Shown: positions 1 through 6,413, counted from the first letter of the stretch. The stretch is DNA of 9,384 bases from Oscillospiraceae bacterium (GCA_003520555.1 DOUO01000106.1:1-9384); one strand, 5' to 3'. Program-made: numbers and translations. The notes: generated by a model from the sequence alone, not told the origin.

Positions 1-337
1 CCGCAAGCGAAAAATTTATTGTTGATATATAGTCATGCATAAACTTCGGGCTTGTGTAGAGCACGTAATAAAGCCTCATGGCGTTTACTGAATGTTCAAG
101 ACAAGAGAACGCGGCGTACTGCATGTTGCTTTCCGTAAGGCGCATAAAGCTGTACATATTTTGATATACGGATTTGTTAATCGCAATCAATATAAGCCTT
201 TCGTTGTCCTTGAAATCCGAAAAAAGCGGATTTGCTATATAATTCATTGTGAACTTGTAGGATTTGTTGAGATAATCGGAATACATCTGCATGAACTCGG
301 TAAGCAGTTCACTGTTTTCTACCGTAAATTTAAACAT
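1..337 (-). CDS. Unrecognised protein, N-terminal part (cut by window edge)
   Basis: An open frame runs leftward off the window with no stop, giving about 112 residues. Two consecutive ATG codons occur at 340 and 337. I prefer the one at 337 because the SD sequence AGGTGA (347-342) would sit only one base from the first ATG; starting at 340 merely adds one Met. The SD overlaps the TAG stop of the preceding DUF2344 gene, so the two are very probably translationally coupled. The visible part looks all-helical and soluble, rich in Met, Tyr and Asn, with a segment reading SCLEHSVNAMRLYYVLYTSP near its end. There is no signal peptide or membrane segment. The helical pattern with an Arg after a Glu/His-Ser stretch recalls HEPN-like domains only loosely, so I do not assign a family. 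Codon use matches its neighbours, and the reverse-strand reading frame here is a shadow. Confidence 0.75.
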   Translation of the reverse strand, partial: MFKFTVENSELLTEFMQMYSDYLNKSYKFTMNYIANPLFSDFKDNERLILIAINKSVYQNMYSFMRLTESNMQYAAFSCLEHSVNAMRLYYVLYTSPKFMHDYISTINFSLA

Positions 338-345
338 CATATCAC

Positions 346-1005
346 CTATCTGAATAATTCCATATCGGAATTATATAAATCGTTTCGCGTTATATCCGCG
401 TCATATTCATAACCCGTAACCGCGGACAGCGCATTCAATAATAAATTCGGATTAACGTTATCCGCGCTTCCGGCGCTGAGCGTAACCTCAAGCACGGCGC
501 AGTCAAGCATTTCTTTAATTTCAAAGCTATTTATTCCGGGCTTTATATCTACGGTTTTCATACCCCTTTTGCTCTTTTTTTCTACCTCGATTTTGTCCCG
601 GGCAAAAAGATTATTTAAATCCGAGCAGATTTTTGACGAAGAGATTGAGGGCTCGCTTATGCGCATTGTAAATGAAGCGTAGGCAATTTTTCCCGCTTTC
701 ATCTTGGCTTCCGTTACGTCAAAAACGCGCAGGCCGTTTGGCAGGCAAGCGTTAAGGCCTTCGATTATTTCTTTAAAAGAATAATTTTCATTCTCAAGCC
801 TTACGTCCATACACTCGTTTACGCCCCTGAAGCCGAGCGAAAGAGGAAGCGGAAAGGTTGCGAACGGATGGGGATTAAAGCCTTCCGTATGCCAAATCGG
901 AATTCTGCTTTTATGCAGGGCTCTGAGCATTGTGCGGTTTAAATCAAGGTGAGAAATGTAACGGCACTCGTTATCCTTTTTAAACCATATTCTGATGTTT
1001 TTCAA
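346..1005 (-). CDS. DUF2344 / TIGR03936 family protein, partner of the upstream radical SAM protein
   Basis: A 219-residue protein of the TIGR03936 (DUF2344) family, a 'radical SAM-linked' protein that occurs next to, or fused to, TIGR03960 radical SAM proteins. Its biochemical role is not established. The family signature is near the N-terminus: RYISHLDLNRTMLRAL, then GFNPHPFATF, PLPLSLGF and NECMDV. The start is taken as TTG at 1005, giving MKNIRIWFKKD. This aligns with the usual family N-terminus and has an SD sequence GAAAGGG (1020-1014) eight bases upstream. An ATG at 1095 would give a 30-residue extension with no family resemblance, and a GTG at 1014 is less well placed. The start lies inside the end of the upstream gene (26-base overlap), which implies coupled translation. 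The C-terminal half is more variable, as is usual in the family. Confidence 0.9.
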   Translation of the reverse strand: MKNIRIWFKKDNECRYISHLDLNRTMLRALHKSRIPIWHTEGFNPHPFATFPLPLSLGFRGVNECMDVRLENENYSFKEIIEGLNACLPNGLRVFDVTEAKMKAGKIAYASFTMRISEPSISSSKICSDLNNLFARDKIEVEKKSKRGMKTVDIKPGINSFEIKEMLDCAVLEVTLSAGSADNVNPNLLLNALSAVTGYEYDADITRNDLYNSDMELFR

Positions 1006-2836
1006 AGCACACACCCTTTCCGTATTTTGCCGCGCCGCAGCCGCTGCATTGCAGCCTGCAATGCGGAGTTGTGGAATTCCGATACGCCTTTTCACATTCT
1101 TTTTTCAAAAAGCTTTTTGTAACTCCGCAGTCGATGTGGTCCCATGGCAGTATTTCATCAAACGAACGGCGGCGGTTGGCGTAAAACGCAGGGTCAATTC
1201 CGCAATCATCAAAAATTTCAAGCCATTTTTCAAGACTGAAGCAGTCGCCCCAGCCGTCAAAATGAAAACCGCGCTCGCACGCAAGCTCCATTGCCTTGCA
1301 AAGCTTGCGGTCTCCCCTTGCGAACACCGCCTCAACAAAGCTTGTGTCGGCGTCATGATAATTATAATTAATTTTTTTAGTTGTTATTGAATCCTTAAGA
1401 TGCCGCTGCTTTTCATGCAAGGTCGGAATTGTATCCTGCGGCTCCCACTGAAACGGTGTAAAGGGCTTTGGAACAAATGAAGAGGTGCTGAGCGTAACCC
1501 TTACGGATTTTCCTTTTGCTCTGTTCGGAGTTTGATAATAAGCGTCAACAACAGCCTGTCCCAGATGAGCTATGTCGGCAACATCATCAAGAGTTTCTGT
1601 CGGAAGCCCTATCATAAAGTAAAGCTTAACGGTTGTCCATCCTCCCGAAAAAGCGGTTGAGCATGTTTCAATAAGCTCGTCCTCGTGAACATTTTTATTA
1701 ATTACGTCGCGCATACGCTGGCTTCCTGCTTCGGGAGCAAAGGTGAGTCCGCTTTTACGAACGGTTTTTATGCGGTTCATAATGTCGTCGCTGAAGCCGT
1801 CAACGCGCAACGAAGGAAGTGAAAGGCTGACCTTCTCCTCCCTTGCCCATCCGTTGAGCTTTTCAAGCAGCGGAACGATACGGGTGTAATCGCTTGAGCT
1901 GAGCGATGAAAGCGAAACCTCGTCATAGCCTGTATTTTCACACAGCAAGTGACTTTGCGCGTCAATTGTTTCAACCGATTTTTCACGCACGGGACGGTAA
2001 ATAAAGCCCGCCTGACAAAAGCGGCAGCCGCGTATACATCCGCGGAACATTTCCTGTACAACTCTGTCGTGCACAATTTCAATCATCGGCACAACAAATT
2101 TGTCGGGATAATAGCTTTTATCCATCTCCCCCATAATTCGCTTGTGTATAACGGCAGGCGCGCCGTCTTTGGGCTCAAAGCTCTTAATGGTGCCGTCCCG
2201 GTTGTAGCTTACTTCATAAAGCGAAGGAACGTAAACGCCCTCGATTTGCGCGGCACGGCGCAAAAATTCTTGTTTGCCGACTCCTTCGTCACGGCATTGG
2301 CGGTACAGCTCAATAACCTCAAGGTCAACCTCCTCGCCCTCGCCGATGAAAAACAAATCCGCAAAATCCGCAATCGGTTCGGGATTGCAGGTGTTGGGGC
2401 CTCCGGCTACAACTATATTCTTCAGTTCCTTGCGGTCGGCGGATTTTATCGGTATGCCGCTGAGCTTAAGCATGTTGAGCATGTTTGTATAGCTAAGCTC
2501 ATATTGAAGCGTAAATCCTATGAAGTCAAAATCCGACACGGGATCGCCGCTTTCAAGCGCGTAAAGCGGAATATTATTTTTTATCATAAGCTCTTCCATA
2601 TCAATCCACGGAGCAAAAACCCGCTCGCACCAGATGTAATCAACGCTGTTAAACAGGCTGTAGAGTATTTTCATACCGAGATGCGACATTCCCACCTCGT
2701 AGGTGTCCGGAAAACAAAAGGCAAAACGCACGTCAACGTCCTTTTTATCCTTAATTACCTCGTTAAGCTCACCGCCGACATAGCGTCCGGGCTTTTGTAC
2801 TTTTAATAAAAGCTTTTCAACTTCCTTGCTGACCAT
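980..2836 (-). CDS. B12-binding-like radical SAM protein, TIGR03960 family
   Basis: A 618-residue radical SAM protein. Residues about 35-180 form a cobalamin-binding-like N-terminal domain (FPDTYEVGMSHLGMKILYS near residue 42, AGGPNTCNPEP near 144, FFIGEGEEVDLE near 162). The radical SAM core follows, with the [4Fe-4S] ligands C267, C271 and C274 in RGCIRGCRFCQAG. Later core motifs are SLSSSDY (about 311), FAPEAGS (about 366) and KLYFMIGLPTE (about 404). The length fits the unfused form of TIGR03960; other organisms carry it fused to DUF2344, here the next gene. The substrate is unknown; the usual neighbours (ribonuclease G, ribosomal protein genes) have led to suggestions of an RNA or ribosome link, which is only inference. 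The C-terminus carries an extra CX3CX2C motif (C593, C597, C600) and C610. The ATG at 2836 has SD GGAGGT four bases upstream. The gene lies 18 bases after the M50 protease gene. Confidence 0.93.
   Translation of the reverse strand: MVSKEVEKLLLKVQKPGRYVGGELNEVIKDKKDVDVRFAFCFPDTYEVGMSHLGMKILYSLFNSVDYIWCERVFAPWIDMEELMIKNNIPLYALESGDPVSDFDFIGFTLQYELSYTNMLNMLKLSGIPIKSADRKELKNIVVAGGPNTCNPEPIADFADLFFIGEGEEVDLEVIELYRQCRDEGVGKQEFLRRAAQIEGVYVPSLYEVSYNRDGTIKSFEPKDGAPAVIHKRIMGEMDKSYYPDKFVVPMIEIVHDRVVQEMFRGCIRGCRFCQAGFIYRPVREKSVETIDAQSHLLCENTGYDEVSLSSLSSSDYTRIVPLLEKLNGWAREEKVSLSLPSLRVDGFSDDIMNRIKTVRKSGLTFAPEAGSQRMRDVINKNVHEDELIETCSTAFSGGWTTVKLYFMIGLPTETLDDVADIAHLGQAVVDAYYQTPNRAKGKSVRVTLSTSSFVPKPFTPFQWEPQDTIPTLHEKQRHLKDSITTKKINYNYHDADTSFVEAVFARGDRKLCKAMELACERGFHFDGWGDCFSLEKWLEIFDDCGIDPAFYANRRRSFDEILPWDHIDCGVTKSFLKKECEKAYRNSTTPHCRLQCSGCGAAKYGKGVCFEKHQNMV
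1046..1064. repeat. 19-bp palindrome inside the radical SAM coding sequence
   Basis: Two perfect 9-base arms, GCATTGCAG and CTGCAATGC, flank a single base. The element lies in codons for the C-terminal Cys motif, about 40-60 bases before the TTG start of the DUF2344 gene. As RNA it could fold into an 8-bp stem with a three-base loop. It may be chance, or may affect translation of the downstream gene. Confidence 0.5.
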
Positions 2837-2854
2837 AGAAACCTCCGTCGGCCG

Positions 2855-3463
2855 TTAGTAATATTTATCTTCCCTCATAAAAAGCGACATCAACAGGTAA
2901 ACGCTTACAAAGAGAAGCGAAAAATTGTATTTGGAGCGCAGCAGCAACAAAAAGCCTGCCGCTGCAAGCGGAATTAAAATAATTACCGTTAATACGGTGA
3001 TTATACGCGCGGCTTTAGCCGGTTCAAGCTTTTTGCAGAGCAAAATGTACAGGAACTGACCGCCGTCAAGCGTGATTACGGGCAGGCTGTTCAGACAAAA
3101 AACAGATAAATTTGTAAGCGCTGCCTGCAGGAATATTTCTTTACCTACTAAGTATAACAGATAACAGGCAATAAAACAAATAAAATTTGCCGCCGGCCCG
3201 AAAAAAATTATAATCAGGTTCTCTCGCGCGGTTCTGTTCTGCCTGTTTGAGTCGGAAATGTTAATTTCAAACAAGGAGATTTTAATTCTTTTAGGGAAAT
3301 AGCCAAGCGCCTTCATCGCGGCAAGATGACCTGATTCGTGAATAACAACCGCCAAAACACAATAAACAACGGTTTTGTAAATCCCCGAAATAACGCAAAC
3401 TGCCGCGGCGCAAATAAGAATATATGAGATTTCCAGCTCGGTTTTTTTCAGTTTAAGCTTCAT
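2855..3463 (-). CDS. M50-family intramembrane metalloprotease, SpoIVFB-like, without CBS domain
   Basis: A 202-residue polytopic membrane protein with the hallmarks of site-2 proteases: zinc motif HESGH (residues 42-46, catalytic E43) in the second hydrophobic segment, GPAAN (89-93), and the third zinc ligand region NSLPVITLDGG with D133. Family members cut substrates within the membrane; SpoIVFB of Bacillus activates pro-sigma-K in the mother cell. This one is shorter than Bacillus SpoIVFB and ends after the membrane region, so the C-terminal CBS domain is absent. Whether it serves sporulation cannot be seen here. ATG at 3463 is chosen: it begins MKLKLKKTELE, directly before the first membrane segment, and overlaps the end of the upstream gene by 11 bases. 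A longer frame from 3517 would add 18 residues overlapping the neighbour. SD is weak, consistent with translational coupling to the upstream small membrane protein. Confidence 0.9.
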   Translation of the reverse strand: MKLKLKKTELEISYILICAAAVCVISGIYKTVVYCVLAVVIHESGHLAAMKALGYFPKRIKISLFEINISDSNRQNRTARENLIIIFFGPAANFICFIACYLLYLVGKEIFLQAALTNLSVFCLNSLPVITLDGGQFLYILLCKKLEPAKAARIITVLTVIILIPLAAAGFLLLLRSKYNFSLLFVSVYLLMSLFMREDKYY

Positions 3464-3815
3464 CCGCTGTTGAGCCGGTAAACAGACCGGATAAATCAAA
3501 TTCGTGCTTACCGTCAAAAATCAGCGCGCGGTTAAGCTCGGTGTAATAATAATTACGGACATTGTCGTAAAGCTCTCCGCCGACGCCTTTGATTACAAAT
3601 GCCGCCGCGGCAACGATAAGGCAAGCCAGAAGCTGAATTGTAATCAGCAAGGGTTTCGCACCGTCTTTGTGCTTATCACGCTTTTCGGGTTTATCCTCAT
3701 TTTTGTTTTCCGTATTGTAATTGTCCGCTCCGGCGCTTGACACCGCGGTTATATATTCGGGCTCGGATACGTTTCGCCAGTTTTCATCATATGTAATTAA
3801 GCTGTTATCTTCCAA
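3453..3815 (-). CDS. Small single-pass membrane protein, possible SpoIVFA/M23-like remnant partner of the M50 protease
   Basis: A 120-residue protein: a polar, acidic then Lys-rich N-terminal region (about residues 1-52, with NKNEDKPEKRDKHKD), one membrane segment (LLITIQLLACLIVAAAAFVI, about 55-75), then a short outer part (GGELYDNVRNYYYTELNRAL) ending in STADEA. No catalytic motif is visible. In Clostridia and Bacilli the gene just before this type of M50 protease often encodes a SpoIVFA-like protein, with a cytoplasmic part, one membrane helix and an M23/LytM-like outer domain. Position, topology and the juxtamembrane stretch fit that pattern, but the M23 part is missing. This assignment is inference. 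The start is taken as TTG at 3815, since SD GAGGTGA (3827-3821) ends five bases upstream. The GTG at 3824 lies inside that SD and is unlikely. It overlaps the protease gene by 11 bases. Confidence 0.75.
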   Translation of the reverse strand: MEDNSLITYDENWRNVSEPEYITAVSSAGADNYNTENKNEDKPEKRDKHKDGAKPLLITIQLLACLIVAAAAFVIKGVGGELYDNVRNYYYTELNRALIFDGKHEFDLSGLFTGSTADEA

Positions 3816-3851
3816 AAAAGTCACCTCAATGCAGTATATGCGTTGAGGTGA
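3814..3851 (-). terminator. Hairpin with T-tract that also contains the RBS of the next gene
   Basis: In the 50-base gap after the MATE gene, arms TCACCTCAA (3851-3843, read on the minus strand) and TTGAGGTGA (3829-3821) are perfectly complementary over 9 bp. GCA/TGC adds three more pairs after a single C-A mismatch, leaving a five-base loop. Six T residues follow almost at once (3819-3814), as in an intrinsic terminator. The downstream arm is also the SD of the next gene, and the T-tract runs into its TTG start at 3815. The element could end or reduce transcription after the MATE gene, or hide the ribosome binding site. Which of these happens cannot be read from the sequence. Confidence 0.6.
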
Positions 3852-3865
3852 GATAATATTTTAAA

Positions 3866-5239
3866 TTAATCGGGATTGTCGAGCTTTTTAAAGTCGCCCC
3901 TTACAAGATTCATAAAGAAAGCAATTGCAAGCAAAAGCGAGCAGATTTCGGCAAACGGGAAAGCGTACCACACAAAATCAACTCCGAGCGTAACGGACAG
4001 AATAAAAGCGATCGGAAGAACCAGAACAAGCTGACGCGCAAAGGACATAACAAGGCTTCTGAAGCCCTTTCCCACAGCCTGGAACATGGTTGTGAAAATA
4101 ATGCCCGCGGCAGCCGGAATAAAGCAAAGACTGATAATCCTGAACGCGTACTCACCCTTTGCCATAAGCTGAGCGTCACCGCCGAACATAGAAATCAGCA
4201 CGTCGGGAATAAGCCACATCAATAAAGTGCCTACCGCCATAATAACGGCGGCAATGATAATTCCGTTTTTGAGAGCCGAGTACATGCGCTTTTTATTTTT
4301 TGCGCCGTAGTTGTAGCCGATAATCGGCATTAATCCCTGATTCAAGCCAAAGCAAGGCATGAACACAAAGCTTTGAAGCTTGAAGTAAATTCCGTATACG
4401 CGCACGGAAACCTCCGAACCCGCCGCCTTGAATATTGAATTCAGGCCGAGCATCATAATTGCGCCTATGCTCTGCATAATAATAGAAGGGAAACCGACCG
4501 CGTAGATGTTTTTTACAACTGTCCAATCAAAGCGGAAGCCTTTTAACTTGATTTTAATCTCATGCTTTTTAAAGAACAGAATAATCAGAGCGAACAACAT
4601 TCCGCAGAACTGCCCGAACACCGTCGCGATTGCGGCGCCTAAAACGCCCATTTCCGGGAAAAAGCCGATTCCGAAGATAAGCAGCGGGTCGAAAATAATA
4701 TTTACTATGGCTCCCAACATCTGAAACAGCATGGGATAAATCATGTTTCCGGTTGATTGCAGGGTTTTTTCAATCATAACCTGAATAATTGAGAAAACCG
4801 AAAAGCAAAGCACAACGGTCAAATACTGAACTCCGTATTCGGCAACAACCTTGTCCTCGCTGAAAGCGGACATAAACGGCCTTACGGCAAACAAACCAAT
4901 CAGCAAAAAAATTACATAAGTGAACAGGCACAGCACAAGTCCGTGGGTCGCGGCGCTGTTTGCGTGTTCAAAATCCTTTTCGCCGAGCTTACGGGAAACA
5001 AGCGAATTCACGCCGATTGCCGTACCGACGGAAGCCGCGATTAAAAAAAGCTGAAGCGGATACGCAAGCGAAACGGCGGTAAGACCGCGTTGGTCGTAGT
5101 TGCCGATAAAAACGCTGTCAACAACATTATACATGGCAAGTATAGTCATTGAAAAAATTGCCGGCAGCGACATTGAAAGTATTAACCTTGTCATGGGCAT
5201 GGTACCCATCTTGTTTTCCCTTTGTACCTCTTTACTCAT
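3866..5239 (-). CDS. MATE-family multidrug/Na+ (or H+) antiporter
   Basis: A 457-residue membrane protein with about twelve hydrophobic segments in two homologous halves, the normal length for MATE transporters, which expel cationic or other small compounds in exchange for Na+ or H+. Characteristic parts are the first helix (RLILSMSLPAIFSMTILAMY, about 18-37) followed by NVVDSVFIGNY, the loop SLVSRKLGEKD (about 79-89), and in the second half the segment GLNQGLMPIIGYNYGAKNKKR. The last fits the conserved 'Q..pi.gyNyGAk' region of the MepA/DinF-like branch. The substrate cannot be predicted. ATG at 5239 overlaps the TGA stop of the VanZ-family gene (ATGA), with SD AAGGGG a short distance upstream, so the two are translationally coupled. 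Confidence 0.93.
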   Translation of the reverse strand: MSKEVQRENKMGTMPMTRLILSMSLPAIFSMTILAMYNVVDSVFIGNYDQRGLTAVSLAYPLQLFLIAASVGTAIGVNSLVSRKLGEKDFEHANSAATHGLVLCLFTYVIFLLIGLFAVRPFMSAFSEDKVVAEYGVQYLTVVLCFSVFSIIQVMIEKTLQSTGNMIYPMLFQMLGAIVNIIFDPLLIFGIGFFPEMGVLGAAIATVFGQFCGMLFALIILFFKKHEIKIKLKGFRFDWTVVKNIYAVGFPSIIMQSIGAIMMLGLNSIFKAAGSEVSVRVYGIYFKLQSFVFMPCFGLNQGLMPIIGYNYGAKNKKRMYSALKNGIIIAAVIMAVGTLLMWLIPDVLISMFGGDAQLMAKGEYAFRIISLCFIPAAAGIIFTTMFQAVGKGFRSLVMSFARQLVLVLPIAFILSVTLGVDFVWYAFPFAEICSLLLAIAFFMNLVRGDFKKLDNPD

Positions 5240-5718
5240 ACAATCCCCTTACTTCCGCGTATTTTAAGCCTTAAATAAACTATATAAACCACAAGCATCA
5301 CAGCGTAGCCCGTTACTATTCCCGCAAAATCAAGCCAAACATCGGTAATAAGCGCGGCTCTGCCCTCAGTACCGAGCTGGATAGTTTCATCAATTACTGC
5401 TGTCAAAAGTCCGGCAAGCATTATATGCGGTGTAAAACGGTAAAATCTCGGACGGTCAAAGCAATACGCGCAGCTTGTAAAAAGCATTCCCATTGCGGTG
5501 TATTCCGCAAAATGCGCGGCTTTGCGCACCATATAATCCGTAAGCTCCGCGCTTATTCCGATTGCCCTTAAGAACGACGTAAGAAAGTCAAGCACGTTTT
5601 CGCTTTCGCTGTCCGACAAATCCGCCGGCATAGCCGAGTGAATAAACGCGAACGCTACCACAGCCGCGGCAAGGACAAAAACAATTACGGTGAACGGTTT
5701 TGAAGCTCTTTTTTTCAT
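5236..5718 (-). CDS. VanZ-family membrane protein
   Basis: A 160-residue protein with about four membrane segments (near 9-27, 66-87, 97-115 and 128-150). VanZ-like motifs are HSAMP (27-31), RKAAHFAEYTAMG (65-77), DETIQ (110-114), R120 and TDVWLDFAG (125-133). The family is named for VanZ, which gives low-level teicoplanin resistance in enterococcal vanA clusters; most chromosomal members have no known role, and nothing here ties this one to vancomycin resistance (no van genes nearby). It is the first gene of the leftward string. ATG at 5718 has SD GGAGGT four or five bases upstream and a promoter shortly before that. It overlaps the MATE gene by four bases. Confidence 0.9.
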   Translation of the reverse strand: MKKRASKPFTVIVFVLAAAVVAFAFIHSAMPADLSDSESENVLDFLTSFLRAIGISAELTDYMVRKAAHFAEYTAMGMLFTSCAYCFDRPRFYRFTPHIMLAGLLTAVIDETIQLGTEGRAALITDVWLDFAGIVTGYAVMLVVYIVYLRLKIRGSKGIV

Positions 5719-5744
5719 AAAAACCTCCGTATTATACAGTATCT

Positions 5745-5772
5745 ATTTTAGCCTAAAAATGGATAAAGTCAA
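5745..5772 (-). promoter_or_regulatory. Sigma-A-type promoter for the leftward gene string
   Basis: On the minus strand, -35 TTGACT (5772-5767) and -10 TAAAAT (5750-5745) are separated by 16 bases, each one mismatch from consensus. The start of transcription would fall near 5738, leaving a leader of only about 20 bases that contains the SD GGAGGT before the VanZ-family ATG at 5718. This is the only convincing promoter seen for the genes between 5718 and the left edge. Confidence 0.65.
5746..5758. promoter_or_regulatory. 13-bp palindrome over the leftward -10 element (possible operator)
   Basis: TTTTAG and CTAAAA flank a single base, forming a perfect palindrome that covers most of the -10 element and part of the spacer of the leftward promoter. 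A repressor bound here would block that promoter. It is short and AT-rich, so chance is possible, and no regulator gene is present in the window. Confidence 0.3.
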
Positions 5773-5832
5773 TGAAAATAACCCTAATTTTTTATCTTCT
5801 GTTGTATTTAACGTAAAGATTTATTTTCACTA

Positions 5833-5861
5833 TTGAAAATTGTAGAAAATTCTGCTATACT
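5833..5861 (+). promoter_or_regulatory. Sigma-A-type promoter for the small exporter gene
   Basis: -35 TTGAAA (5833-5838) and -10 TATACT (5856-5861) are spaced 17 bases apart, the optimum for the housekeeping sigma factor. Transcription would begin near 5868, giving a leader of about 30 bases that includes SD AAGGAG (5884-5889). It is back to back with the leftward promoter, about 60 bases away. Confidence 0.75.
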
Positions 5862-5897
5862 TTTTTTGTTTCAGCACTTATTTAAGGAGAGTTGATT

Positions 5898-6380
5898 TTG
5901 GGATATTTAATAGTATTTTTGATATCAATGGTGCCGGTTGTTGAGCTCAGAGGCGCCATTCCCGTAGCTGTCGGCATGCAGCTGAATATGTTTTGGGCAT
6001 ATGTTGTATGTATTATCGGCAATATGCTGCCCGTACCTTTCATATACTTTTTCGCAAGAAAGATTCTTATGTGGGGTAAGGATAAAAAATATATCGGCAA
6101 GTTCTTCACCTGGTGCATTGAAAAGGGTGAAAAGGGCGGTCAGAAGCTTCAGGCAAAGGCAGGCAGAGGTCTGTTTGTAGCGTTAATGCTTTTTGTCGGA
6201 ATTCCCCTTCCCGGCACGGGCGCGTGGACGGGTACGCTTGCCGCAAGCTTTTTGGACATGGATTTCAAGAAAAGCGTAATCGCGGTTATGTGCGGCGTTG
6301 TTATTGCCGGCATTATTATGGGACTTGCAAGCATGGGCGTTTTCGGAGGCATCAGCGCGCTGCTTGCTCCAAAGGGTTAA
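5898..6380 (+). CDS. Small multidrug export-like membrane protein (PF06695 / COG2426)
   Basis: A 160-residue membrane protein resembling the 'putative small multi-drug export protein' family. The family name is an old prediction and transport has not, to my knowledge, been firmly shown. Diagnostic features are the N-terminal PVVELRGAIPVAVG (13-26), the GNMLPVPFIYFFARK segment (41-55), a hydrophilic Lys/Gly-rich loop (about 60-90), GIPLPGTGAWTGTLAA (101-116), and a final Gly-rich helix. The motif PxxExRGAIP and the proline-glycine motif GIPLPGTGAWTGT resemble membrane-embedded loops of DedA-like folds, a structural comparison that is inference only. TTG at 5898 is chosen because SD AAGGAG ends eight bases upstream. 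An in-frame TTG at 5892 would lie only two bases from the SD. The gene is alone, with its own promoter and terminator. Confidence 0.9.
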   Translation: MGYLIVFLISMVPVVELRGAIPVAVGMQLNMFWAYVVCIIGNMLPVPFIYFFARKILMWGKDKKYIGKFFTWCIEKGEKGGQKLQAKAGRGLFVALMLFVGIPLPGTGAWTGTLAASFLDMDFKKSVIAVMCGVVIAGIIMGLASMGVFGGISALLAPKG

Positions 6381-6385
6381 CTCAA

Positions 6386-6413
6386 AAGGCAGCTTAGGCT
6401 GCCTTGCTTTTTT
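6386..6413 (+). terminator. Intrinsic terminator after the small exporter gene
   Basis: A perfect 8-bp stem, AAGGCAGC (6386-6393) and GCTGCCTT (6398-6405), closes a four-base loop TTAG and is followed after two bases by six T residues (6408-6413). It starts six bases past the TAA stop, a textbook arrangement. The flavoprotein gene starting at 6440 therefore either relies on read-through or on a promoter not obvious in the 26 bases between. Confidence 0.88.

Noticed and set aside
92..412. A 106-codon plus-strand open frame at the left end
   Set aside because: It is antisense to the partial minus-strand gene, which is open to the edge and has an SD coupled to the previous gene. The plus-strand frame also runs into the end of the DUF2344 gene.
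1006..1095. Thirty-residue N-terminal extension of the DUF2344 protein from an ATG at 1095
   Set aside because: The extra residues overlap the radical SAM gene, do not resemble the family N-terminus, and the TTG at 1005 has a well-spaced SD.
1949..2806. A 285-codon plus-strand open frame opposite the radical SAM gene
   Set aside because: It is fully antisense to a protein with clear TIGR03960 motifs, has no family motifs or convincing SD, and arises from the codon bias of the real gene.
5236..5718. A glycopeptide resistance locus, because of the VanZ-family protein
   Set aside because: No vanH, vanA, vanX, vanR or vanS-like gene is present, and VanZ-family proteins are common chromosomal membrane proteins in Bacillota.
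5731..5736. A perfect TATAAT on the minus strand just before the VanZ-family gene
   Set aside because: It abuts the SD, so transcription would start at or past the ribosome binding site; the TTGACT/TAAAAT pair slightly upstream is a better promoter.
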